This document shows positions 13,201 to 26,900 of a stretch of DNA of 64,000 bases, one piece after another. Position 1 is the first letter of the stretch; every line of letters begins with the position of its first letter. The stretch is from Uloborus plumipes (taxonomy: Eukaryota > Arthropoda > Arachnida > Araneae > Uloboridae): positions 1 through 64,000 of the forward strand of contig JAXGGA010005618.1 in assembly GCA_038373865.1 (NCBI GenBank), written 5' to 3'. A program made the translations under genes and the position numbers. The notes beneath the pieces are model-generated. The model saw nothing but the letters and a program-made list of their open reading frames with translations. It had not been told where the DNA came from and searched no databases.

Positions 13201-14860
13201 AATTTCTCGGTGGGGGGGGGGGGGGGGCGTCCATAAATGATGTCACACTTTTTCAGCATTTAGACACCTCTCTCCCTTTGTCATTAAGTACTTTTCTTAA
13301 GCTGCTTTTTATGAACATATTTTTATTAAAAAACGCTAGACGTCAAACTTTTCTTTATTCTTTCCCTCGCCCTTGCCACAAAGTCACAATTTCATGAACG
13401 GAACCCCCAGAATTAAGGGGAGGGAGTCCCCTTTGAAGCGTGACATCATTTGTCTTGCAGTAATCCATAGCAACTTCTTCATTGCTAATCAGGATTGTCG
13501 AATTCATTGAGGAAAGAGGAAGCGCGCGATCCTTTTGTGTCAGTTAGATTTTTGTGAATGGAAAGTGCTCCATTTTTAGCACGAAGGTTCGCGTTTGAAA
13601 CTTTATAACTTTGTATTGGTTTAATGAAATGTAGCTAAGTAACATATCAAATTGAAGGAAATTTAAAGCTCTACAACTTCGTCAATAACAATTTTAAGGA
13701 AAAGTGACCTTGGAAGGCATTAAGCGCAATTGTTTGACAAAAATAGCGAATTTTTCCGAAAATTATCAATTTTTCACAACATATACCCGGAATATTTAAT
13801 TAAAAACAACCCACCATCACTTCCACTATTCGAAATAACTAAAATTACGACCAAAGTCATCAATAAATTGACTTTTTAGTATGCACTCCATCAATTTTCC
13901 TTATGACCGTTAGGAGGGCGATTGAAAAAAACTGGACTAGAATTTAGCCTGGCAACATTCATATTGTTAATCTATGAGCTTTCCTTAACTAAAATCCATC
14001 GTCAAAATGCGGTCCTCATATTTTGCATACTCAACCCCCTCCAGCGCCTGATCTATTCTGTTTTTTTCTGTAAAAGTTGAAGGCTATAATGTTCGTTGAA
14101 TTGAGTCAGTTAATCACATTGAACAAATACCTTGATATTTTCATTGCAAGTGTTTGTTAATGTGTTATAAGCAGTATACTTAAAAACAGGCTTAGGTGTA
14201 TTTTATTTCCATCTATTTATTCGTGTTTACTTGTGCCCCAGGTGTATTTACAACTGCCACCCAACCAGGACAGATGTGAACAAAATTTAACATATTTTTT
14301 GACTTATTTTTTGGCTAGAATTCACTGTTGAAGAAGATAGGTAACTGTATGAAAATATTGGCAAATGTTTGATTTATCATCTATAATAGCACTTGTTTCT
14401 TTTGTATCTCAAATTATAATGAAAAAATACAAAAATAGCATTTTTGTTCATATGTGCCCCCCTCTTCCCTACATTTTTTGTCATTTTCGGGTTGGCAGAG
14501 CAATGGCATGCACTAACTATGAAATTTTAGTGAAATAATGAACCAAGTCCTAGTTCAGACAATATCCGATATATATTTATGACAAAAAATTTTTTAAAGT
14601 ATGAGCCACTGCTATGAACTTTAAACTTCTGTAGCACATAGAAGTTTTTATGAACTTGGTTCTCTTGTACTCTGAGAACTCCATATGCAAGTCACATTTT
14701 ATCAATTATTTTACCATTTAAGGAAGAATCATTTTATGTAGCTGGTTTTTATGAATATTTTCTCCAATTTTAGGTAAGTTTTGCACTGCTGAAGTTACTT
14801 TTTTAAAACTCTGCTCAGTACAACTAATACGTATTCAAATGTAATATAGTCGTAGTTACT

Positions 14861-14905
<45 letters not shown>

Positions 14906-17900
14906 GCATGGTTTTTGAATGATACTGTCTCTAAGTTTTGAACACAATTTACCTTTATTGCCGCAGGGTATATTATGCCTCCAACTTCAAAACTTCCTTT
15001 CTTAAACATCATTACAGAAGTATTGTTGATACAAGTACCTAAAATCATAAAAGTATGAAACTACTTATACAAACAAGCTAAAATATATAATGGAGCAATT
15101 TTTTTTTTTTAAACTCAGAGGCAGATTTCACAATTCATAGGCAGCACATGAAGAGTAATATTTTTATTACTATTCAATTGTTGCTTTGAAGTAAAATTAA
15201 CCACAAATAATTCTCTCAATGTATTTTGTACAACATCAAAATTCCCTAATAATAGCATATAAATTACAGAGCAAAGAATAGGAATTTAAAATAACTTAAG
15301 AGCTAAAATAGTGAAAAGCAGCAACATAAAGACATAAAACTTGAGAATGTTAAACATTGCCTCATAGTTTCGAAGAACTATGGATCTAAAGGCGTTTTGA
15401 ATTAAAATCCTTACTTTATATTCCCTTTTGTAGATAATACTAATTTTTGATCTATTATTCTTTAAACCATTTGTAAAGAAGCTTTTAGACATATTCTTTT
15501 GAATAAAATTATTTTTCATAAAAAATGGACTTAACAGGTTTTGATTCTAAACAACTAATTTGTAGGTGCAGAGTACAATAAGATGATGCAGTATTAAATG
15601 CATGTATTATATCACATGTGACTTACCTTCAGGAAAAATCAAAATAGGAAGTTTTGAAGAATCTTCAACATGTTCCCTTAATCTAGTTGACATAAGAGCA
15701 AATTAATAAAAAGCAAAATAAATAAAAAGAAATAGCATTAAAAGCTCTTCCAGAAAATTAAAAAAAACCCCAGGATTGAAAAAGGACAGGGTGCTACTGT
15801 AGAAAAGGGGCAATTTTTTCTAAAGCATAAGGCCCGTATAGTTTGAAGGGTGAATACATTCATCTCTAGAAAATGGAACCCAGTAAAATTTATTCTTACC
15901 AAAATTTGTCATTGGGTTGGCAGGGCATATGTATGCTTAAGAAAAAATCAGTTATATATTGTGGACATAATGGTGTCAAAACTGTGGTTTGTGTGTGTGG
16001 TTTTTTTTAGTAGTTTTTGCATAAATGAGTTACAAAACTATATCCAACATTAAACTATTAAAATATTTTATTTTCATAAAATAAATATTATCTATTAAAA
16101 TATACATGTATAGTACAGAGTGATTGCTAAATCTTTCTCTGATTTCAAAAGTTCATTGCACAAGAAGTAATATAATTAGGTTTATATGCTTGCTTTGGCA
16201 TATTGCAAAGGTATTGATAAAATTTTAAGTGTAAATTATTAATATGAATTTAGTTTTAAGTGCAACATTGAGGAAAAATTGGGATGGGGGGGGGGGATTC
16301 ATTCCAGAGAATTTCTTAAAATTGCAGCTGAAAAATTATAAGTTCGGACAAGGGACGATTTTTTATTATTTGTGCTGAACAGCCACTACGCAAAAAAGAA
16401 ATATCTCTCACTCGCCCACACACACAGACTGGTTTGAAGCATCAGCTATGAGTGTAAGCTACATACGAGAGCATTTTTAAATGGCTACGAACATTTTAAA
16501 TGGTAATTTGGGCACTTAGGCCTTATTAGCCGACAGGCCTTAATACCAGCACCCATCTTACATAATGTTTCCAACCATTATGAAATATTAGCATGTTAAT
16601 TTCAAAGAAGTATTCCACAATCACTTTGCAAATAGAAAGGCTATTTTCATATGTTTTGTCATTAATAGAAAAGGTTACATGGAAATTAAATGATTAATGG
16701 AACAATATGTATTTAGCAATTTCAAGTTGTTGAAGTGACAGTAATTTTCCATGTTTGCTTTGTTGAGTACACAGGTGTCAGAAAAAAGTTCATTAAAGCA
16801 ACATATTTATATACTTATTTAATGTGGGATAAAAGAAATAAAGTACTATGAGGTACATCAGATACCTTTTTGTTACTTGTGCTCTATCTTTCATTTCAAA
16901 TCTATCAAACCAAACATGGGAAGTAGCACGTGCAAGAGCTCTCTGAAGAATGCCCAAAAAGCCTCCTTGCTTTTGTCCTACCTTAAACAAAAAACCATAA
17001 CCTCAAAATCACTTTTGCATAAATGAGTTACAAAAAAACTATATCTAACATTAAACTATTAAAATGTTTCATTTTCACAAAATAAATATTATCTACTAAA
17101 ATAGACATGTATAGTACAGAGTGACTGCTAAATCTTTCTCTGATTTCAAAAGTTCATTGCACTAGAAGTAATATAATTAAGTTTGTGCTTGCTTTGGCAT
17201 ACTGCAAAGGCATTGATAAAATTTTAAGTGTAACTGCAGTTAAGTCATAACTTACACGAGGGATGCATTCCAAGACCACTTGCGTAAGTTGGAATTTTGT
17301 GTTGGGGAAAAAAGTGTGGTTACGAAGTTTTGACAAATATGCAATTGTTTTTGACACATGTAAATATCACACAAACTGCTTCTTAGGTATACGGCAACAC
17401 TTTAAACATAAAGAACTGAATTTATATAGTACTTAAAAAAATGCCTGCGTTATTTAATGCATACGGCTACAACGTACAAAATCAGAGATCAATGGCAGAG
17501 AAAGACAAAAGTATATAGAATGCATGCATGTACAGTATGCAACAAAAACACAAAACAAAATAGAGTTCTATAAACTACTTTACAATAGATAAAATAATAA
17601 TAACTAGAATTGAAAACTGAAGATGATGAGGATCTATGCTGAGCAAGTCACCAGATCGTTATCTGTGTTCTCAAGCATATCAAGCCTCACTTTTTTTTTT
17701 TTAATTGTAAAAAACTTTTTCTTCCCTAGCTTTAGATGAAGTAGTGTGTTTAAGTGCCATAAAATTTTATCAACTTTCATATTTAGAATGTAAAAAAATA
17801 ATTAAAAAATTGGAGTGAAAAAATTGTGTACACTAATAAAGTAATGTTTAGACAAGTAAGGTGTGGGAACTTCCACTTCCATTGATGTTAAAGGGATAAA

Positions 17901-20900
17901 GTTCCATTAGTGAAACTAATACTTAGCAGTTAATAACAGTACCGCTGCTTAAAACCCTGAGATTTTCTTTCAAAAACTTTCTTGTTGCGGGCGAAAAATT
18001 TGCTCTAGTTCTTTAGTTACATATATATATATAGATGAAATGTAGTAAAAGAAATAAACATTTAGAGCAACCAGACCAGTATGAAAGCGATATTTTGACA
18101 CAACACTAAAGCAACAATTCTTACAGATCTAAAATTACCGCAGTTATAGCTTAATTTTAACTATTAATCTCAAAACTAGCATCTCAATATTTGAAAAAAA
18201 TAAAAACAGCTGAAACAGCTATCATTCTCCTCTTTGACTTGACTTAAAAAAACACTTGACCAGCAAGGTTTTTGTTGTATTTGACATGATTTTCCCATTT
18301 TATAGATCTTGCAGATTACCTTGATGAAATAACAGTAATATTAATAAAACCTTACAGCAATGCTGCCACAAAAAGATTTGAAAAGGCAGAACAGCTAAAT
18401 TTAAAATTTAAAGCTGTATTACACTTATATTACTTAATTTATAGAATTTTATAGAAAAACGTTCAATTATATGTGCGTTATCTGTTTTCTAATTGATCAA
18501 ATGGAATGATGTAATGCAAAAATAATTTAACCGACAAAAATTTTAAAAATGAGTTATTCACATAGGTTGGTAGAAAACTTGACATACTATGGGATACAAA
18601 AATGATTTAGGCCAAATTCTATATTAGTGTGCTATCTAGTGAACAAAATGTCAACCCACTTTCAAGAGACTGGGCATTGTCGGGTAACTTTGAACTAAAT
18701 TTACTCAAAGCTATTGTTAGGAGGTTAACCCATTTTTGAATAACATCCTTGCCTTTTAAAATTTATTTCATTTTTTAAACAAATAATTATTTTAACCCAC
18801 CCATGGGATAAAATGATCATACTAATAATCCTAAAATAGTGAGTAATTGAACAATTTTCTTTGGTACAAAAAGAAGCAAGTTGTAGCTATTCTATGATAA
18901 AGTAATGCTAGTGTGAGGAAGAAAGACCAGGTTCGGAAGGTAAACATTTATTGTAAATTTTTAAACCACCCATTACATTTTAGAGCCAAAAATATAAAGT
19001 GAAATCCTCCTTTCTCAGAACTTCATTACATCATCTGTACATTCAGACTGCCATTTCAGATAATGAACCATCAAAACCAGCCAGAACCTTTTTAAAAGCT
19101 TTTGCCATATTCACATTTGAAAGGTCAGGGGGGAAAAGATGAAAGTCACTTTTTTGTCAATTTTGAGATATTAGCGCTATCTAGGGGCAAGGAGTAATAT
19201 CATCTGGTAGAACAACAAGGGGGAAAAAAGATAAGAATCGACTGAAACGTGCATGAAAACTTGATTAACTACACAAGGTGTTAAGAGAAATCAAACCTTG
19301 TTCTTCGTTTTTCTTGAAATCGCTTTTTGGTCACTTTCATCTTTTTTCCCCTGGCCCTTATTTGTATTTACCTTGTGCTGGCTGAATTCTTACATGCTGG
19401 CACATTAGATATTTGTCAAATGCATTATGTGGTTTTTTAGTGTAGCTTCGAAATGTTGAAAATGGCTAACTTTTTGGTAATTTTATCTCACCTAACCCTA
19501 CATGTTTAAAACATGTTTGTGTGTGTGTGTGAGAGGTATATAAATTAAAAATTCATAAAACACAATTCAATGGTTCTATTTATGAAAAGTTTCATCGCTA
19601 TTGAAATCATTTTAAGCAGAAATGAAAAGTAATACTGCAATATGCTAAATGACATTAACATTATGAACTTTAATACTCATAGAGAATGCAGCAGCATGAT
19701 TTCAATTTTATTCATGAAAATGAGTTGAGTATGGAATGTCCTGAAACAAGAACAGTCGATTACAAGAAAACCTTCTTAGTGAAGTTGTGATTTAAAATTG
19801 AACACATTTTAAATCTAATTATCTTACAACATGTACAATTAACTAAAACATTCTGAACACCAAATTAAGAGTATAACTTACCAGAGCATAACAGTTATCA
19901 CAGGCAAGAATAACAACATCTATCGGTGAAGTATGATTTGCAACACATATTCCTCCACCAGTAGCTCTGTTTTCCCTATTTCAAGAATAAAATTGTGGAC
20001 GCTAGTTTATTGATTCAGCCACTTTATTGAATCAAACTGACAAAAATCCAGTTTTATTAAATCAGCCGTTTTACTGAATTAACCGATTTTTTGACTCAAA
20101 ACTGTTTAGAACGAACATCATTCATATAAGCAGTGGCTATTGTACTTGATTGTTGAACATGCATTTTAAAGAGGTAAATATTATATAATTTAGACTTATT
20201 CGAAGTAAATAGGCAAAATTTATTTACCAAACAGTCTATTTTATATTGTACAAAATACCTTTTTTGAATGCCAAGAATTTGAAAATCAAAATGAGAATGT
20301 GCAACAATGCCCCAAAAGATTTCCTTTTTAAAACTATTAACATCAGTATTAATTACCCTTTAATGTAAAATTCAAACTATAAATAACTTTAAAATATTAC
20401 AATTACAAAAGCGCCAAAAAACAACAGGCTCTGGGACTAGCTAGGCTGGTCCTAGTAAATTTACCAGTCCTTAATAAAGAGCAATAATCCTCTTAAAACT
20501 ATTCATTCCATTGCAAGTAACAGCTGCTTCTGGTAAATTATTCCAAATGCCTATGACTCAGTTGAAACAGTAATTTTTCCTGACTGCTTTGGGGTTGAAA
20601 AGCAAAAAACAATGACCCATGGTTTTGCTATCTGTGCAGAAGTTTAACCCATAACACCTATTCCATTTTAATAAACTTAAAAACCTGCATAATATTCCCT
20701 CTTACTCCCTTTTGCTCAAGACTATACATATATAGTTAGAATGCTTGGAATCATAATCTAAACCAGAAAGTCTACTTACTAACCTTGTAGTTCTCCTTTA
20801 AACATTTTGCAGTAAATTGATAGGAGGAACTAGGGATGTTTGACTCACTCTTTCTTTTTCATATTTATCATTTATTTGACTTATGAGCCTCATACCACAG

Positions 20901-23900
20901 CAGGTTACTAAGTAGAATCAAAAGTTAACTCTAGTTTTCAGCGATTTTGAAGTAGAATTAAAGAGCAATCATATATGATGTCTTTTTCAGGCCAAAAAGG
21001 ACGTTTTTTTTTTGTTGCAAGTTCATCGCTCATGCACTATTCGTCATCAATATAAACAAAATTTAATTGAATTATTTATGGACTCTGATTAATATACTAA
21101 AAGATTGCGCACTTATTTTTTAAAATCATTTTATATTTATGCGTTTTCTAATTGTTTTGCTAAAATGGCCATTAAAGGAGGTTTGACCCACCTTAATCCC
21201 GGGAGGTTCAACAAGAGTCAAATATCCTCATTTAAGATTATTTGATAGTATAACAATTTATAAGCTATATGCAACATTAAATGCGTTTTAAAAAGACAAC
21301 TTTTTAATACAAATGAAATCAGTTTTTTGATCTTAATTTTCAATCACTCCCTCGATATACATTCGAAACACTACCTGTTAGTCCATTATTCTCATCAAAC
21401 TAAACCCAACTAGAACTTGCTTTTATCATATTTTAACTTTGTTGGTAAAAATTTATTAAGATACTCAACCCATCTTTACTCTCCTGAATTATTTGCTGTA
21501 TTTCTTTATTTTATTGCAACTTAAGTATTAACACTTATTTTATTTCATGAAAATCAATAAAATAATTATCTAGAAAAGACAAAAGTGGTAGAAAGTTTAC
21601 AATCAAGAATTTTCCGTTACCCCTTTAAAACAGATGTCATTAATGTCCCAATGATCAGTAGAGGTAGAAAGATCGGCATTGAAAATGAAATTTGACTCAG
21701 GCATTTCTAGCAATCATAATCTCAACTGATTCAAATTAAATTTATGTAAAAATTTATGGTATTTCCTGATACCTAATTATAGCCCTTGTAATAATGTCTT
21801 ATTAGACATCTAATTATTTTTGTCTAATTTTTTCAATTTTTAATTTCTGTGGGTCAAACTTTCTTTGTGGCGGGTAAAACCTCCCTCAAGTGGGGAGGTT
21901 TGACCCGGTTTGGACACTCTTCAAAAATTAACAATAAAAAATTTAATACTTAATTTTAATAAAAACTAATAGTGTAAAATGTTGCCAGACATCATAAGGA
22001 AAGAAATAATGTCAGTTTAGAAATTTTCTAACTATTAGGGAAAAAAATGTATTAGTAAAAAGTAGGTCAAACCTCCCACTAGTTTCCACTACATTTCTTA
22101 AAAGAAGGAGACCAAAACTGAACAGCAAATTCAAAATGTGGCCCTACCAAACTTTTGTACCAAGATAAACAAACTTTAGAACTTAGTGAAATAGACCTAT
22201 TGATAAAAGCCAACATTCTGTTGGCTTTGTTACTTGCTACACAGTACTGCTGACTAAACTTAAAATCATAATTTATTATGATACCCAAATCAATAACATT
22301 TTCTGCCTAATAACTAAACCCTGTAAATAAACACTTGTACACTGATTTCCATGACTGAAATGAAGCACTTCACATTTTCCAATATTGAATGACACACCGC
22401 ATTTAACTGCCAACTCAGATATTTGATCTAAATCCTCTGAAGCTTTATTATTCGATTTTCACTATCAACAACCAGGGTTTGCCTACCTGGGCCCAATAGT
22501 TAAAGTGTAAAATCATTTTAAGTGCATAGTTTTTCCTGTCAAACTGTCTTATGAATGAAAAAAAATGTTTAATTTTTGAAAATATGCTTCAAAAGCATTA
22601 TTTTCTCTCCGAAATGTGAGATTTTAAACAATATTATCTCCATTTTTTTACACTCTTTCTTATGCATCAATATTCAGACTATTAGTAGCTACTGCCAAAA
22701 TATTATTTAATTCTAAAACAGCAAATTTATTAACAATTTTGGATAAACCCTCTCTGCGAAGAGATCATTATTTTCAAAATGAAGGCGTTAAAAAAACGAC
22801 AATGGCATGTAAAAGAATTTAAATAAACTTTCTTTAGAATTGCATTTAAAAACATTACAATGAACACACATATTATTTTTATATATTATTTCTACTATCA
22901 ACGCAGTTGAAACAAAAATAAAATTAAACCAGTGTTTCAAAATTTTTTGTCATTTTGATTCTCATATAGGATACAGAATTCAGCTACAAAATTTAAATTA
23001 ATGATTTTTAAATAAAAATAAAAGAAGGTTTCATGAACTTGTCTCCTAACCAAGTGTAATAAGAAACAAAACATAAAAAAATTTGATTATCATATCAGAG
23101 AATAAAGGCATCAAAACCATAAAAATGGCAAAAAAAAAAAAAAAAACTTACAGTTTATCAAACTAGAATTGCATTTTAAAATTTTTATTCGCTGAATATT
23201 ATTAATAATTATCGATAGAATTGCCGAAAATATGGAAAGAATTAATTAAAAGCGAAAAAAAGCATTACAAGCCTAAAATAAGAACCTTTGGCGGGGAGAT
23301 AAATGAATAACGAAAAATACTGGATTTCCAGTACTTTTTAGCATAAAAATACCAAAAATCCGGCAAAATACCAGCTAACACAATCACCCCTGATATATAT
23401 AATCATGTATAGAGGATATGGTCACATCTCGTTAGGATGGTTTGTTGATACCAGTTAGAGTTAGCCTTGGAAAACAAGGGAATGATATGACTCAAAGTCC
23501 TGATTATTCAGTTTCACATTATTTTTATGAAATGTCAAAAACTAAATATTTCAACAGATCCAAACAATATTTTATGAGAGACAATATGAAACAGAAACCT
23601 AGTGCCATTTCATATATTATAACTTCTTTCTACACTCTAATTCCTATTATTCATTGCAAAGGAACACTAAATCAGAAACCTACACACAAGTTAATCAAAA
23701 ATACAATGGTTGATTCAATATAAAAGCATTAGAGTTATTTAAGATGGTTTTTACTGATTTCCCGCTTTTTACTTCAATTATTCACAGGAATGGTTCCTTC
23801 ACTTTTGACGAGCCACTCAATTACATGGATAATAGGGAGGTTTCATACACCTTTACAGGATAAAAGCAACTAAATCTTACAAGTTAAGAAGACATTATAT

Positions 23901-26900
23901 AAATCTTACTTATTATGGTATGTTACAATCGCAGAAAATGATCTAGCAAGTATTCTGAAGCAAACAAGACTTACATTCCAATACATCCACCTTTTAAATC
24001 TACGAAAAAAAAAAAAATTCACAATTTACTGTAAAGTTTCAACAACTTCTCCTGAAATAATGAAGTTTACCATGCATATACATATAAATTTGGAAACAAA
24101 CTCAAAAATTTTAAATTGTATGTAAATCTCATAATAGCAAATAAAATCACCTTTACAAATACAACGTTTAATATTTCAGTAAATACTTGGAGCTGTTAAC
24201 ATAAAATAATAATACAAAGATTTACTGTACATATAATTTCAACCAATATCAAACTGATTGGGATCTGAAATGATAACCTACAAAAATTTTTAAAACTACA
24301 AAATGATAGAATTACTTATACATAAACCCTTGTATAACGAGTTACTGTCTCATTCCGTGTCAACTCAACATACTGACTCTACTATCTCAGATTTTGATGA
24401 AATTTGAAAGTTTATACCATCATAAAAAAAAAAAAAAAAAAAATCAGTAATTTATTTTGAAAAAGATGATACCGTTTTGAAGATACAGTGTTGTAAAGAT
24501 ACTAAAAATTTGTTCTAAATGCTTGAATAATCTAATTTTCAAAACATCCTAGACTCTTTTCTAGCTATGATGGGCTGAAACCAGCGGCGGCTTGTGACTC
24601 TCAAACTTGAGGGTGATGCAATTTTTTTAATGTAACAAAAATGTATGCGTATGTCAATACATTAAAAAAAAACGTTTTTAACGCACCAATATTGAAATAA
24701 TAATCATTGAACATAATAATTTATATTTACTCAATTCAAACAAATGAGCAAAAAATAAACAAACATTTTAAAATCATTTAAAAAGAAAGCACATTTTCCT
24801 ATCTTTTTTTTTTTTTGCAAATTCATTTTGACTTTTTTATTGAAGTTTTTGATATTATTGATCAAACTTGTTTCCAGTGAATGTCTTAGTTAAATTTTCT
24901 CTGGTACGAGAACTTTCTACTCGTCGAAGCGTGAGCAATGTTAAAATACGAAACAGGGCCACTTTTTTTTTTTTTTAATAGCATTTTTTTTCGGACAAAG
25001 ATAGCAGTGAAAAAGAAATACCAGAAGATGCTCAACACTTATCGTTTCATACACTACGAAAGTTGAAAAGTATTTAGTTTGAAGCAGCAAATAATAAAGC
25101 AGCGAAAAGGAAATATTCAGCATGCGTATTCGAGTAATCGGTCATTAAAGCAGCTCAGGGAGCTGCACCGGTTGCAGTCCACGGCGCGGTTGAAAAATCC
25201 GACCCCCGATTGACCACACGTCATGCTGAGCATGCGTAGAATGCTTTTTAGCAAGATCAAAGGAGCTACTCGCTGTGCAGCACCTTACGGAAAGCAGGAG
25301 AATTTTTTTCGCACTTTAGTTGAGGCCGTAAGATTGACTTCACTGATATAATGGCGTGCGTTTGTGTAACGAAATCTCCTTTGATGACCAACTATGGATT
25401 TTGTATGATTTATATTCACTCAGAATCAGAATAACTTAAAAGCGTATTTTTTGGAAAAACTACTGGGGGTGCTGCAGCGCCTATGGACGAGCCGCCACTG
25501 GCTGAAACAAATTCCATTTGAAAGCATTTTTAATAACCATTGCAATGATGTGCAACATGATTAGAAATGAGAAGAATTTATTTCAATAATATTAAAGTTA
25601 TGAAAATGTACTACCTCAATTTGTTTTTCAAATTAGGGGGAAAAAAAGCTTACACAGGACAGAAAACAGTGGTCGCACTAGGGGTTGGCAGAAGTGGCTC
25701 TAGCTAGAGGCGCAACAGATGGAGAAATGGCAATTTGAAAAGATTATTTGTAAAAAAAATATTATAATTTTAAGTAAAATATTTTACCGGACCCAACAGA
25801 AAAAAAAGTTATCAGCCTTAAGCCAGAGCTAAGGCAAGCTTTGCTTTCAAGTTATGAGTTAAACAGTACCATTATTGCGTTTGTAGCTGGTGTGTTAATT
25901 TTACTTTAGTTACCAGTTTGTTGGCACTCTTAGCTTCAATAAGATGACATCTACTTCCAATTCCATAACTGTCCACTCCAGACTGATGAGTCCATAATTG
26001 GGACAAACCTGCAGTCTCTAGATAGCATAACCGGCTGGTCGGTATTTTACACACCTAACAGGAATGTCATTCCTTCCTGAAAGTTCAAGCAAATGACAAC
26101 CTAGGTTTCAAAAGTAAAGGCAGAAAACACTTTGCAACACACAGGAGGTGAATAACAATTTTTTTTAATGAAAGAAGCATCCCCTGCAAGTTGGAGCATT
26201 ACTGACACCCACTATAGCTACATTTTGCTGTAGGTGCAATGGCCAGTAAAAAGACAAATAGCCTTCTTAATACTATTTCTATTGAGACTTAAGAGCTCTT
26301 TTGCTATAATATTAGGACAGCTCTTATTAAGTTCCTTTGCCTGACATTGACTATCCAAGTTACACCAGTTATGATACTAGTCTAAGATCCCACCGCAGTT
26401 TATCTACACTCATTGCGTACACTCATCATGTATATATCAAATTAAAGCTGATTTTTTCCTAAACGTGATGCACTAAGGCTGCCTATGAAAAAGTGGCCGC
26501 AACCTGTAGGCAGCCTGCATAATACACAGCCTGCATAAGTCACATAAATGTCAAATTTTTGCACTCATCACATGTATATCCAGGGCCTGATTACTGAACA
26601 GGCCAACTAGGCTGTGGCCTAGGGCCCCCTACAATTTAGGGGCCCCCAAATGGATAAAATTGCTGTTGTCAATATCTTAAATTGTTTTATCCAATGCTTA
26701 AAATTGTAAAACCTGAGTGAAAGGGGCCCCAAAAAAGTATTCGGCCTAGGGCCTTGTACTATCTTAATCGGGCCCTGTGTATATCAAATTAAAGCAGATT
26801 TTTTTCTGAAAGTGATACACTAATCTTCCACTGGAAAAGTGGTCGCAACCTATAGACAGTCTGGTCTAAACAGGTTACATGAATGTAATATTTCTACATT

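Larger units (their letters stand above)
10190..14099 (+). pseudogene. Transposase C-terminus (DDE_1/CENP-B-like), split
   Basis: The left fragment (about 10190-10472) reads through ENLAVNDFVLVELTTKDKN, then in a shifted frame FPKTDGTSMVKLL and LGGTCPAVSSR. The right fragment (14051-14099) gives FSVKVEGYNVR and a stop. The layout DFVLV..., FP..., GGT..R..., F.V...YNVR is the usual C-terminus of pogo-type DDE transposases in arthropods. The reading continues across the 10474-14050 insertion, so that element landed in this gene. Frameshifts make it non-functional. Confidence 0.65.
9602..14472 (+). mobile_element. pogo-like DNA transposon remnant, split by another element
   Basis: The ends are inverted repeats: GTAGGGGAGAGGTGGGCACA at 9602 and the reverse complement of GTAGGGAAGAGGGGGGCACA ending at 14472. 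Both continue with ATGTGAACA-like sequence. At the left end the GGGCACATGTGAACAGGGGC unit repeats three times in tandem (about 9615-9672). It carries the C-terminal part of a DDE transposase and is interrupted at 10474-14050. I see no clean target duplication. Confidence 0.7.

Noticed and set aside
13000..13236. 78-codon plus-strand frame ending in a Gly run
   Set aside because: The Gly run is only a G-tract; the frame runs from the loop into the inner edge of the right arm.
23965..23999. Short version of the GPAT exon ending at an internal gtaagt
   Set aside because: It would drop the conserved FRILARSFSAIVTYHN block and break the phase with the next exon.
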